Assembly: GCA_002425185.1 (NCBI GenBank)
Contig: DILT01000010.1
Span: 62,001-126,000 of the forward strand
Direction: 5' to 3'
DNA length: 64,000 nucleotides
Origin: Flammeovirgaceae bacterium UBA5585
GTDB taxonomy: Bacteria > Bacteroidota > Bacteroidia > Cytophagales > Cyclobacteriaceae
Position 1 is the first letter of the stretch. Each line of letters starts with the position of its first letter. Of this stretch, positions 44,050 to 52,172 are shown in pieces. The notes beneath the pieces are model-generated. The model ran no database searches. It was not told the DNA's origin and saw only the letters and a list, made by a program, of their open reading frames with translations. A program made the position numbers and the translations under genes.

Positions 44050-45135
44050 ATGCAAGAGAAAATCTACTCGATTATTGTCGGATCAGGCCGCTATATACCT
44101 ACCCAACGAATCACCAATTCCGATTTTAATAAGCACTCCTTTTATGAGGCCGATGGTAAACCCATCAAACGACCCAATGAATAGGTGATCCGTAAATTCA
44201 GCGACATTACCGGAATACTGGAACGCAGGTATGTTACAGATGATCTGGTTGCTTCCGATATTGGGTATCTGGCAGCTCAAGATGCACTTGCATCTTCAGG
44301 CATAGATGGTGAAACACTCGACTACATTATTGTAGCGCATAATTTTGGAGACGTTCCGTACGACAACCGAAGAAGCGACCTGGTGCCAGCCTTAGCCTCG
44401 CGCGTGAAAGCAAAGCTGGGTATAAAAAATCCGGACACTATTTGTTACGATTTACCCTTTGGATGTGCCGGCTGGTTACAAGGTGTTATCCAGGCTGATT
44501 TTTATATCAAGGCCGGAATGGCCAAACGGGTGATGGTTATTGGTGCGGAAACCTTATCGCGTATTTGCGATCCGCACGATCGCGACAGCATGATTTATGC
44601 CGATGGGGCAGGGGCAATAATTCTGGAAGCCACGTTAAGCAAAAAGCCTGTAGGAATATTGGCCCATCAATCACAAACCAATGCCGGTGATTATACCTAT
44701 GTGCTTAAAATGCAGCCTTCGTATAATCCGGATTATCCGGGTAATGATTTGTTTTTAAAAATGCGTGGCCGTGTATTGTATGAACACGCACTGAAAGCTG
44801 TTCCCGCTGTTGTTAAAGCCAGTTTGGTGAAGGCCAACATTCCCCTTACTGAAGTAACCAAGGTTTTTATTCACCAGGCGAATAACAAAATGGACGAGGC
44901 GATACTGAAAAGACTTTTTGAAGAATACGGGATTACCAACATACCCGAAGGCATTATGCCCATGAGTATTTCCTGGCTGGGCAACAGTTCAGTGGCTACG
45001 GTACCCACGTTGTATGATTTGGTAAGCAAGGGTGATATGCCCGAACATCAGTTAGTAAAAGGGAGTGTTATTGTTTTTGCTGCTGTTGGTGCCGGTGTTA
45101 ACATCAACGCTGCGGTGTACCGCATTCCTGATTAA
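44050..45135 (+). pseudogene. 3-oxoacyl-ACP synthase III family gene interrupted by an in-frame TAG
   Basis: From ATG 44050 the frame encodes 44 residues of a normal KAS III N-terminus (I-V-G-S-G-R-Y-I-P-T), hits TAG at 44182-44184, then continues in the same frame for 316 residues to 45135. Counting the TAG as residue 45, the catalytic set is intact: Cys139 (G-C-A-G), His275 (H-Q-A-N) and Asn312 (G-N-S-S). The surrounding text P-N-E-stop-V-I-R-K-F suggests a Glu codon, GAG, changed to TAG. It may be a very young pseudogene, a sequencing error, a read-through gene, or translated from GTG 44185 as a shortened protein. Confidence 0.85.
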
Positions 45136-45160
45136 ATAGTCATCGCAAAATTATGAGAGT

Positions 45161-45310
45161 GTCAGGTTGAGCTTGTCGAAACCTGATGCTATTAGAAAAT
45201 TGAGCCTTCGACAAGCTCAGGCTGACAATTCCCTTCGACAAGCTCAGGCTGACAATTCCCTTCGGCAGGCTCAGGCTGACAATTCTCTTCGACAAGTTCA
45301 GGCTGACAAT
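45161..45310. repeat. Four tandem 27-bp copies of the dispersed repeat plus one inverted copy
   Basis: Units starting at 45205, 45232, 45259 and 45286 read YCTTCGACAAGCTCAGGCTG with an ACAATTC tail and a few changes. An inverted copy (GTCAGGTTGAGCTTGTCGAA) precedes them at 45161. Because 27 is a multiple of three, the minus strand reads as a repeated N-C-Q-P-E-L-V-E-G peptide, which is a by-product of the repeat and not a protein signature. Confidence 0.92.
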
Positions 45311-45353
45311 TGAAATTGATGTATTGAGATGATAATATGATTTCTTGCAGAGG

Positions 45354-45394
45354 GCACAAAAAAAACGGGGAAGTCAATTGCTTGATTTCCCCGT
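45354..45394 (-). terminator. Strong minus-strand intrinsic terminator without an obvious gene
   Basis: Arms ACGGGGAAGTCAA (45365-45377) and TTGATTTCCCCGT (45382-45394) form a 13-bp stem with one G-U pair and a 4-nt loop. On the minus strand the stem is followed by a run of eight or more T. This is a textbook terminator for a leftward transcript starting somewhere in 45400-45700, where no recognised gene exists. Confidence 0.7.
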
Positions 45395-45751
45395 CTTCGT
45401 TATACATAAACCGTAGCCCATGTATACCGCTAAGCTTATCCTGCCACTGTAAAACCTGCTTTAACTTTCCTGTGAAAGCCACTCTCGGTTTTATGCTCCC
45501 GTCAGGTTTTCCTTGCGGACGCCTTTCCGTGAACACAATCCTACCTCACCGGCTTTTTTGTTTCTCTTTTTCCGTAGAAAAAAAGCTTTTGTTTTTCCGA
45601 TGCTGTCTGATCACCGTGACAATGTTCGACTTAGTGATATGAAAGTACTTGCTTGTTATGTCCTGACAAAATAATTGACCAAAAAGTAGTCAACAACTTA
45701 TCAACCGGGTTATCCACATTTTTAAACATCTTAAAGAATTAATTTGATTTC

Positions 45752-45800
45752 TTGGTCTGTGAGGACACAGACCAAAGGACGAGGACACAGGCCAAAAATA
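45752..45800. repeat. Perfect 10-bp inverted repeat and partial direct repeat
   Basis: TTGGTCTGTG (45752-45761) and CACAGACCAA (45766-45775) pair around a 4-nt loop. The right half is repeated directly at 45781-45796 (GAGGACACAGGCCAAA). It lies 34 bp past the stop of the small minus-strand gene and may end its transcript, although no T run follows. Confidence 0.65.
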
Positions 45801-45808
45801 AAGACTGT

Positions 45809-45973
45809 TTAGTATTGTTTATTGTTTCGCTTTTTTCTCCAAATGAGATAGACAATAATCATAAGCACGGGTAACACTATATACAGTATAACTTCAGTAG
45901 TTGAGGAAAGATCGATCGGTTGGCTTTGATTTGGGATGCCTTGTGGGATTTGAAGAAGAGTGTAGTTTGTCAT
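45809..45973 (-). CDS. Small single-helix membrane protein beside the cbb3 operon
   Basis: A 54-residue reading frame: a polar N-terminus (M-T-N-Y-T-L-L-Q-I-P-Q-G-I-P), a D-L-S-S-T-T-E-V-I-L start of a hydrophobic helix (about residues 27-44), and a basic R-K-K-R-N-N-K tail. The layout resembles short membrane proteins that I recall next to cbb3 genes in other Bacteroidota, whose function is unknown. It is divergent from ccoNO, with the FNR-like box and promoter between them. Confidence 0.65.
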   Translation of the reverse strand: MTNYTLLQIPQGIPNQSQPIDLSSTTEVILYIVLPVLMIIVYLIWRKKRNNKQY

Positions 45974-46054
45974 GGTGTAAAAGTCGTGAAGTCAAAGTAT
46001 TCAGACCAGAAACCGGTACTGAAATTCACTTAAATAATAGTCATGTGTCTCATC

Positions 46055-46120
46055 CTGACAAAAATCAGTAATCAGGATAACTGAAATCAGGAGGCTCAAA
46101 TAGCTGAAAATCTACTTTTA
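46055..46120 (+). promoter_or_regulatory. FNR-like operator and -7 element upstream of ccoNO
   Basis: CTGACAAAAATCAG at 46055-46068 is a TGAY-N4-RTCA palindrome. TACTTTTA (TAnnTTTR) starts at 46113, exactly 51.5 bp from its centre, and ccoNO begins at 46159. The same 12-base core (TGACAAAAATCA) recurs at 59509 before the usp pair and, inverted, at 10421 in the nos control region. Confidence 0.7.
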
Positions 46121-46158
46121 AGGCATTATTTTTAAATAACGCATTACATCCCTAGCCT

Positions 46159-48294
46159 ATGGAACTCGAAAAATTCAGTTACGACAACAAAATCGTGAAG
46201 GCCTTTATCATCGCCACCGTAATTTTCGGCCTGGTGGGTATGTTGGTAGGCCTTACCGCTGCCATCCAGCTGTTTTACCCGGTATTCAATTTCGACTTGC
46301 AGTACACCACCTTTGGCCGCATCCGGCCCCTGCACACCAACGCCATCATCTTTGCGTTTGTGGGCAACGCCATGTTTGCCGGTGTGTACTATTCCATGCA
46401 GCGGTTGTTAAAGGCCCGTATGTTCAGCGACACCCTTAGTTGGATTCACTTCTGGGGCTGGCAACTGATCATTCTGGCTGCCGCCATAACCTTGCCACTG
46501 GGCATCACTACCTCGAAGGAATACGCTGAGTTGGAATGGCCCATCGACATCGCCATCACCCTCATCTGGGTGGTGTTTGGCTGGAACATGATCGGCACTA
46601 TTCTCAAGCGCAGGGAAAAGCATATGTATGTAGCCATTTGGTTTTACATCGCCACGTTCGTAACCGTAGCAGTATTGCATATAGTTAACTCCTTTGAAAT
46701 GCCGGTGAATTTCTTCAAGAGTTATTCGTGGTATGCTGGTGTACAGGATGCACTCGTGCAGTGGTGGTATGGTCATAATGCCGTTGCGTTTTTCCTTACA
46801 ACACCCTACCTGGGGTTGATGTATTATTTCTTACCGAAAGCTGCTAACCGGCCGGTGTACTCGTATCGTCTTTCTATCGTACACTTCTGGTCATTGATAT
46901 TCTTATACATATGGGCAGGCCCGCACCACTTGTTGTATTCTACTTTGCCTGACTGGGCACAATCTCTGGGTACGGTTTTCTCCATCATGCTCATCGCACC
47001 TTCGTGGGGCGGTATGCTTAATGGTTTGTTTACCCTTCGCGGTGCGTGGGACAGGGTGCGCGAAGATCCCGTTTTAAAATTTATGGTAGTAGCGGTTACT
47101 GCCTACGGCATGGCTACGCTGGAAGGTCCGCTGTTGTCGTTAAAAAATGTTAACGCGATCGCGCACTTTACCGATTGGATTGTTGCTCACGTGCACGTAG
47201 GTGGCTTAGGCTGGAATGGTTTCTTAATCTTTGGAATTTTGTATTGGGTTGTTCCGCGCATGTGGGGCACCAACCTGTATTCAACCAAGTTGGCTAATGT
47301 GCATTTCTGGATTGGTACACTCGGTATAATCTTCTATGCATTACCCATGTACATTTCAGGTGTAGTGCAAAGTTTAATGTGGAAAGAATTTAATGCAGAA
47401 GGATTCCTGGTGTACAAAAACTTTTTGGAAACCACCGTGCAGATTCTTCCCATGCACATGTTGCGTGCCGTAGGAGGTGGTTTATATCTCACCGGTGCCA
47501 TCATTATGACCTACAACCTGATTAAAACTGCTTATGCCGGTAGCTTTATTGCCAACGAGCCTGCAGAAGCAGCGCCCATAGCAAAAACAGAAGCAAGCGG
47601 AGGCGGCTGGCACCATGTGTTGGAAAGCAAGCCTATCCTGTTCAGCGTACTTACACTGGTGGCGATTTTGATTGGTGGTATTGTTGAGATGGTTCCTACC
47701 TTCTTGATTAAATCTAACGTGCCCACCATTGCCAGTGTTAAGCCGTACACACCACTTGAACTTCACGGGCGGGATATTTACATCCGTGAAGGTTGTGTGG
47801 GTTGTCACTCGCAATTAGTACGACCCTTCCGTTCGGAAGTTGAACGGTACGATCCTCAAGGAGGGGAATACAGCAAGTCGGGCGAGTATGTATATGATCA
47901 TCCTTTCCTGTGGGGTTCAAAACGTACCGGGCCGGATTTACACCGCCTTGGCGGAAAATATTCTGATGTATGGCATTATAACCACATGCTGGCTCCGGAT
48001 GCCGTTTCAACTGGTTCTATAATGCCGGCTTACCCGTGGTTGTTTGAACAAACTATTGACTTAAGTCAGACGGCACCAAAGATCAGGGCCTTGCGGAAAA
48101 TTGGTGTTCCGTATGAAGAGGGTTACGAAGCAATAGCCAACGAACACCTGAATATTCAGGCCAGGCGCATTGCCGAGAACTTACAACTGGAAGGTATTGA
48201 AGTGGCACCGGAAACGGAGATCATCGCCATGATTGCCTACCTGCAACGGTTAGGTAAAGATATAAAGGCATCGAAAACTGCAGAAAACAAGTAA
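46159..48294 (+). CDS. ccoN: cbb3-type cytochrome c oxidase, fused subunits I and II (CcoNO)
   Basis: A 711-residue fusion. Residues 1-460 are CcoN with about 12 helices and the haem/CuB histidines (H-T-N-A-I, G-H-N-A-V-A-F-F, G-P-H-H-L, A-H-V-H-V-G). After a linker and a new membrane helix (about 492-510), CcoO follows with the mono-haem site C546-V-G-C-H550. It reduces O2 with high affinity at the inner membrane. The fused form is typical of Bacteroidota. First gene of the operon behind an FNR-like promoter. Confidence 0.96.
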   Translation: MELEKFSYDNKIVKAFIIATVIFGLVGMLVGLTAAIQLFYPVFNFDLQYTTFGRIRPLHTNAIIFAFVGNAMFAGVYYSMQRLLKARMFSDTLSWIHFWGWQLIILAAAITLPLGITTSKEYAELEWPIDIAITLIWVVFGWNMIGTILKRREKHMYVAIWFYIATFVTVAVLHIVNSFEMPVNFFKSYSWYAGVQDALVQWWYGHNAVAFFLTTPYLGLMYYFLPKAANRPVYSYRLSIVHFWSLIFLYIWAGPHHLLYSTLPDWAQSLGTVFSIMLIAPSWGGMLNGLFTLRGAWDRVREDPVLKFMVVAVTAYGMATLEGPLLSLKNVNAIAHFTDWIVAHVHVGGLGWNGFLIFGILYWVVPRMWGTNLYSTKLANVHFWIGTLGIIFYALPMYISGVVQSLMWKEFNAEGFLVYKNFLETTVQILPMHMLRAVGGGLYLTGAIIMTYNLIKTAYAGSFIANEPAEAAPIAKTEASGGGWHHVLESKPILFSVLTLVAILIGGIVEMVPTFLIKSNVPTIASVKPYTPLELHGRDIYIREGCVGCHSQLVRPFRSEVERYDPQGGEYSKSGEYVYDHPFLWGSKRTGPDLHRLGGKYSDVWHYNHMLAPDAVSTGSIMPAYPWLFEQTIDLSQTAPKIRALRKIGVPYEEGYEAIANEHLNIQARRIAENLQLEGIEVAPETEIIAMIAYLQRLGKDIKASKTAENK

Positions 48295-48298
48295 GGCT

Positions 48299-48493
48299 AT
48301 GTATAGAAGTGTATTACAAAGTATCGATAACATCGCCATATGGCCGATCATATCGCTTTCAATATTTTTCATATTCTTCATCTTGCTGTTGTGGTGGGTA
48401 TTTACGGTTGATAAAAAGTATATCCGCCAAATGGAAAACATGCCTTTCGATCACGCAGATGAACCATCAACAACTACAACCAAAAACCTATGA
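48299..48493 (+). CDS. ccoQ: cbb3 oxidase subunit CcoQ
   Basis: A 64-residue protein with one transmembrane helix (about 15-37) rich in Phe, Ile and Trp, then a short polar tail; it lies between ccoNO and ccoP, where CcoQ is expected. It stabilises the oxidase. The stop overlaps the ccoP start by four bases. Confidence 0.85.
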   Translation: MYRSVLQSIDNIAIWPIISLSIFFIFFILLLWWVFTVDKKYIRQMENMPFDHADEPSTTTTKNL

Positions 48494-49410
48494 GAACGAT
48501 AGCATCAACACTCCTTTTCATATTGATCAGCGCATCGGCCATGGCGCAGGATGCAGCTCCGGCAAGCAGCTTTTGGAGCGATCCGTTTAAAGATCCGTTG
48601 TTTCCATTTTATATGGTAATAGGTTTTGTGTTTCTCACTGCCTTTCTGGTGATTATGGTGGCCATCTATATGCTGCAGGTATTGAATGTATTTATTCGCA
48701 AGGCTGCGGAGGAACGTGCTGAGAAATTGGGTATTCAATATGTACCTCAGCCATCTTTCTGGTCGAAGTTCTGGGATCAGATCAATGCCTTCAGGCCGGC
48801 TGAGAAAGAGGCTGACATTATGCTGGATCATAATTATGACGGCATACGCGAACTGGATAACCATTTACCACCGTGGTGGAAGTGGCTGTTGTATGGTTCG
48901 ATTGTGTGGGCCGCTATTTACCTGGTGGTGTACCACGTAACCGGTAGCTTACCGTTAATGGAAGGAGAGTACCAGGCTGAAGTAACGAAAGCGGAAGAGC
49001 AGCGCGCGAAACTGTTGGCGCTAAATCCCCCGGTTTCTATTGATGAGAGCACGCTTATCTACTCACCCGATGATGCCATACTTAAGAAAGGAAGGCAGAT
49101 CTACGTTACCAATTGTGCATCATGCCATTTGGCAGACGGACAAGGAAGCATTGGTCCGAATTTAACCGATGACTACTGGCTGCATGGTGGAAGCATAAAA
49201 GATATTTATGCAGTAATCAAGAATGGCGTTCAGGAAAAGGGAATGATTTCGTGGGCACCTGTATTGTCACCGGAGCAAATTCGTGATGTGGCATTTTATA
49301 TAAAGAGTATACACGGAACGAATCCACCAAATCCGAAAGCTCCACAAGGTGTGTTGTACAAGGAAGAGGCGGCAACTCCTCAGGCAGATACTGTAAAAAC
49401 TTCAATATAG
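48490..49410 (+). CDS. ccoP: cbb3 oxidase cytochrome c subunit CcoP (mono-haem)
   Basis: A 306-residue subunit: signal-like N-terminus, a membrane helix, the FixP N-terminal domain (N-Y-D-G-I-R-E-L-D-N-H-L-P-P-W-W), a second helix (about 135-152), and a cytochrome c domain with one haem site C209-A-S-C-H213 and a distal Met in G-M-I-S-W. Classical CcoP has two haems; this form has one. It brings electrons from periplasmic cytochrome c to CcoO. Confidence 0.94.
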   Translation: MRTIASTLLFILISASAMAQDAAPASSFWSDPFKDPLFPFYMVIGFVFLTAFLVIMVAIYMLQVLNVFIRKAAEERAEKLGIQYVPQPSFWSKFWDQINAFRPAEKEADIMLDHNYDGIRELDNHLPPWWKWLLYGSIVWAAIYLVVYHVTGSLPLMEGEYQAEVTKAEEQRAKLLALNPPVSIDESTLIYSPDDAILKKGRQIYVTNCASCHLADGQGSIGPNLTDDYWLHGGSIKDIYAVIKNGVQEKGMISWAPVLSPEQIRDVAFYIKSIHGTNPPNPKAPQGVLYKEEAATPQADTVKTSI

Positions 49411-49419
49411 GGGAAGAAT

Positions 49420-49450
49420 ACCGTGTGTCGGATGTAATCCGATACACGGT
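49420..49450. terminator. Hairpin between ccoP and ccoG
   Basis: ACCGTGTGTCGGAT (49420-49433) and ATCCGATACACGGT (49437-49450) form a 14-bp stem with one G-U pair and a 3-nt loop. No T run follows. In the middle of the oxidase operon this probably acts as a processing or attenuation point that separates structural genes from assembly genes. Confidence 0.65.
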
Positions 49451-49491
49451 TGCACAAAGGTTGGGAAGGAGATAACACTAATCATAATATT

Positions 49492-50922
49492 TTGAACGCC
49501 ACTAAAGAGAATCTTTATCAGTATGATGAGGAATTCCGCGATACACTTGGAACGGTAGATGAAAAGGGGAAGCGTATTTGGGTGTATCCGAAAAAGCCTT
49601 CCGGCAGGTTTCATCATGCCCGTATTGCAGTAACGGTCATTCTTCTTACCATATTTTTTACCGGGCCGTTTATTCATATCGGTGGTCAGCCATTGCTCAT
49701 GCTTAATTTCTTTGAGCGCAGGTTTGTCATTTTTGGTCAGGCGTTTTGGCCGCAGGATTTTTTCCTGCTGGCATTAACGCTCATCACTTTTTTTGTTTTT
49801 GTGATTTTATTCACCGTTGTATTCGGCCGTGTATGGTGCGGATGGGCATGCCCGCAAACACTGTTTATGGAAATGGTATTCAGAAAGATCGAATACTTTA
49901 TTGAAGGTGATGCCAACCAGCAACGCAAGCTAAACCATGCACCGTGGACAGGCGATAAAATCTTTAAAAAGGGATTGAAGCATTTCATTTTCATTACCAT
50001 TTCAATCATCATTTCGCACACGGCCATGGCCTACCTGATTGGTATTGATACGGTAAAGGAAATTGTTTCGCAACCGCCCACCGAAAACCTGGCAGGGTTT
50101 ATCGGGCTGGTAGCCTTCACCGGAATTTTTTATGGTGTATTTGCACGCTTTCGCGAACAAGCCTGCATCGCGGTTTGTCCGTATGGAAGGTTACAAGGTG
50201 TGCTGTTGGTGAAGGATTCCATAGTGGTGGCGTACGACTGGCTGCGCGGTGAGCCCCGCGGTAAACTAAAGAAGAATGAAGTTGACACAACCAAGGGCGA
50301 TTGCATTGATTGTAAACTATGCGTGCACGTTTGCCCCACCGGAATTGATATTCGTAATGGCACCCAGTTGGAGTGTGTTAATTGTACCGCTTGTATTGAT
50401 GCCTGCAATGAAGTGATGGTTAAAGTGGGCAAGCCGAAAGGGTTGATTCGGTACGCATCGTACAATTCAATAAAGGAAGGGGTTCAAAAGTTAATTACCC
50501 CACGGGTTATCGGATACTCTTTTGTGCTGCTGGCATTGCTGAGTTTTCTTTCCTTTATGATTGCCACCCGTTCGGATATTGAAACTACTGTACTGAAAGT
50601 ACCCGGTACGCTGTTTCAACGTGCTGATGATGGAACCATCACCAACCTGTACAACGTTGAATTTGTAAATAAAACATTTGAAGACATTACACTTGAAGTG
50701 AAAGCTGACTCCCCTCCGGAGGCAACCTTGAGCAAAGTGGGCGAACAAGCCGTACTGGTTCCGGCAGGTGAAATGCTGAAAGGCGTATATTTTATAAAGA
50801 TACCGGCTGATCAGGTAAAAGCAGCAAAAACTGTAGTTATGGTTGGTGTTTATAAAGAGGGTAAGCGCATTGAAAAAGTTAAGGTGAAATTTATCGGCCC
50901 GGTTAAATCAGGTAAGCCGTGA
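49492..50922 (+). CDS. ccoG: CcoG/FixG, cbb3-associated copper-reducing iron-sulfur protein
   Basis: A protein of about 476 residues: membrane helices, the C-G-W-A-C-P-Q and C-I-A-V-C-P-Y-G sites, two ferredoxin motifs (C-I-D-C-K-L-C-V-H-V-C-P and C-V-N-C-T-A-C-I-D-A-C), and a C-terminal Ig-like FixG domain. CcoG reduces Cu(II) during cbb3 assembly. The frame has no ATG upstream of the conserved N-terminus; TTG at 49492 fits where homologues begin, while an earlier TTG at 49450 falls on the last base of the hairpin. The start is therefore uncertain by 14 codons. An AAGGAG at 49466-49471 is 20 bases from TTG 49492, too far for a normal ribosome site. Confidence 0.93.
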   Translation: MNATKENLYQYDEEFRDTLGTVDEKGKRIWVYPKKPSGRFHHARIAVTVILLTIFFTGPFIHIGGQPLLMLNFFERRFVIFGQAFWPQDFFLLALTLITFFVFVILFTVVFGRVWCGWACPQTLFMEMVFRKIEYFIEGDANQQRKLNHAPWTGDKIFKKGLKHFIFITISIIISHTAMAYLIGIDTVKEIVSQPPTENLAGFIGLVAFTGIFYGVFARFREQACIAVCPYGRLQGVLLVKDSIVVAYDWLRGEPRGKLKKNEVDTTKGDCIDCKLCVHVCPTGIDIRNGTQLECVNCTACIDACNEVMVKVGKPKGLIRYASYNSIKEGVQKLITPRVIGYSFVLLALLSFLSFMIATRSDIETTVLKVPGTLFQRADDGTITNLYNVEFVNKTFEDITLEVKADSPPEATLSKVGEQAVLVPAGEMLKGVYFIKIPADQVKAAKTVVMVGVYKEGKRIEKVKVKFIGPVKSGKP

Positions 50923-50963
50923 TGTTCATTTAAATTACTGGTGTTAACTGTAAATTGTAGGAT

Positions 50964-51395
50964 ATGAATTGGGGAAAAGGAATTGTTGTAGCGTTTATCT
51001 TGTTTGCCGCTTTTCTGGCAGTAATGATTACCATTATGATGAAGCAGGATATTGGCCTGGTTTCAAAAAACTACTATGCGGAAGACCTGGCGTTTCAGGA
51101 GCAATTTGAGCGCAAGCAGAATACGGAGCAACTGGAATTTAAACCGGAAATTACCATTGAGCAAAAGCAGTATTTGAAAGTATATTTTCCCTCGGTAAGT
51201 TTTGTAGAAGAAGGAGAAGTAAAACTATTCCGGCCTTCATCTGATAAATTGGATCAGCAGATCCGGTTACACGCATCAGCCGATTCGGTTCAGGTGTTTC
51301 CGTTGCAGCCGCTGGAACATGGGGCGTATCGGGTAAAAATGAAGTGGACAACGGAGGGCAAGGAGTATTATCTGGAAAAGGTTATTTTTATTTAG
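50964..51395 (+). CDS. ccoH: FixH/CcoH-like cbb3 assembly protein
   Basis: A 143-residue protein with one N-terminal membrane helix (about 5-25), the family segment L-V-S-K-N-Y-Y-A-E-D-L-A-F-Q, and a small exported beta-domain. FixH/CcoH is needed for stable assembly of cbb3 oxidase. It follows ccoG by 41 bp. Confidence 0.9.
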   Translation: MNWGKGIVVAFILFAAFLAVMITIMMKQDIGLVSKNYYAEDLAFQEQFERKQNTEQLEFKPEITIEQKQYLKVYFPSVSFVEEGEVKLFRPSSDKLDQQIRLHASADSVQVFPLQPLEHGAYRVKMKWTTEGKEYYLEKVIFI

Positions 51396-51409
51396 AATAT
51401 TAATTATTT

Positions 51410-51476
51410 GTCAGGTTGGGCTTGTCGAAACCTGTTCGGGCATCGAAGTAGCCTTCGACACGCTCAGGCTGACAGT
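51410..51476. repeat. Dispersed palindromic repeat between ccoH and the SafE-like gene
   Basis: An inverted pair: GTCAGGTTGGGCTTGTCGAA (51410-51429) and GCCTTCGACACGCTCAGGCTG (start 51451, ends ACAG at 51475). Same unit as at 3.5, 28, 35, 38 and 45 kb. Confidence 0.85.
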
Positions 51477-51496
51477 CTTAAGTTCATTACTTGTAC

Positions 51497-52168
51497 ATGT
51501 ATATAGCCGCTTTTCTTTTAGGACTAACCGGAAGCCTTCACTGTGTGGGCATGTGCGGACCTATTGCGTCTATGGTGCAGGGTACAACTGGCAAAAAAAT
51601 TCTGATCAACCGGCTGTTATATAATATTGGGCGAACAACAACGTATGTTCTAATGGGTGTTGCAGTGGGTTTGTTGGGGAAAATCGTTCAGTGGGGTGGG
51701 GTACAAGGAAAAGTTTCGATTGCGGTTGGCGCAGCGATTATCCTTACACTATTTATACCTAACGTGCAGTCTGTTTTTCTTCCTTCGCTTTCGCGGATCG
51801 TTTTAAAACTTAAGGGAGTATTTGCCGTGCACATGAATTCAAAACGTGCAGTATCCTCATGGCTTACCGGAATGTTTAATGGATTTCTTCCCTGCGGGCT
51901 TGTTTACGCTGCCTTAGCCATTGCTTTAATTCAAACTACGCCTTTGCAAAGTGCTTTGGTTACGATGTTGTTTGGATTGGGAACCATTCCCGCTTTGCTT
52001 GCAGCAGCATTTTCCTGGCAGGCATTAAGGCGTGTTATTCCATGGTCTTTCCAGCGCATCCAAACGGCTATGCTTATCGTGGTGGCTGTGGTGATGATCT
52101 GGCGCGGACTTTCCGTTGAAACAAATTTTTTTGGCGGAAACGCTGCAGAAGTCGTTTGCCATCCATAG
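51497..52168 (+). CDS. Sulfite exporter TauE/SafE-like membrane protein, cbb3-linked
   Basis: A 223-residue membrane protein with six helices and the conserved start G-S-L-H-C-V-G-M-C-G-P-I, in which Cys, Met and His could bind copper. This CcoS-neighbourhood branch of the TauE/SafE family is usually found in cbb3 operons and is thought to help copper supply rather than export sulfite. ATG 51497 is used; the TTG six bases earlier adds only two residues. Confidence 0.85.
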   Translation: MYIAAFLLGLTGSLHCVGMCGPIASMVQGTTGKKILINRLLYNIGRTTTYVLMGVAVGLLGKIVQWGGVQGKVSIAVGAAIILTLFIPNVQSVFLPSLSRIVLKLKGVFAVHMNSKRAVSSWLTGMFNGFLPCGLVYAALAIALIQTTPLQSALVTMLFGLGTIPALLAAAFSWQALRRVIPWSFQRIQTAMLIVVAVVMIWRGLSVETNFFGGNAAEVVCHP

Positions 52169-52172
52169 ACAA

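Larger units (their letters stand above)
45311..45808. other. Gene-poor stretch with hairpins and a DnaA-box-like site
   Basis: No recognisable gene in about 500 bp. It contains a minus-strand terminator-type hairpin (separate entry), a GAGG ribosome-site-like sequence before a minus-strand GTG at 45536, an AT-rich part at 45660-45750 with one perfect TTATCCACA nonamer (45710-45718) and the related TTATCAACC 12 bp upstream, and an inverted repeat at 45752-45775. A minus-strand frame starting at 45536 stays open through the terminator hairpin and into the 27-bp repeats, so it is either a decayed gene or non-coding. Confidence 0.5.

Noticed and set aside
45192..45536. Minus-strand 114-codon open frame with repeated N-C-Q-P-E-L-V-E-G
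   Set aside because: The repeat peptide is the translation of the 27-bp DNA repeat, and the frame runs through a terminator hairpin; the first 70 codons match no family I know.
45661..45750. Replication origin suggested by a TTATCCACA box, a related TTATCAACC and AT-rich DNA
   Set aside because: Only one exact DnaA box, no origin-linked genes, and no skew data from the window; not enough to call an origin.
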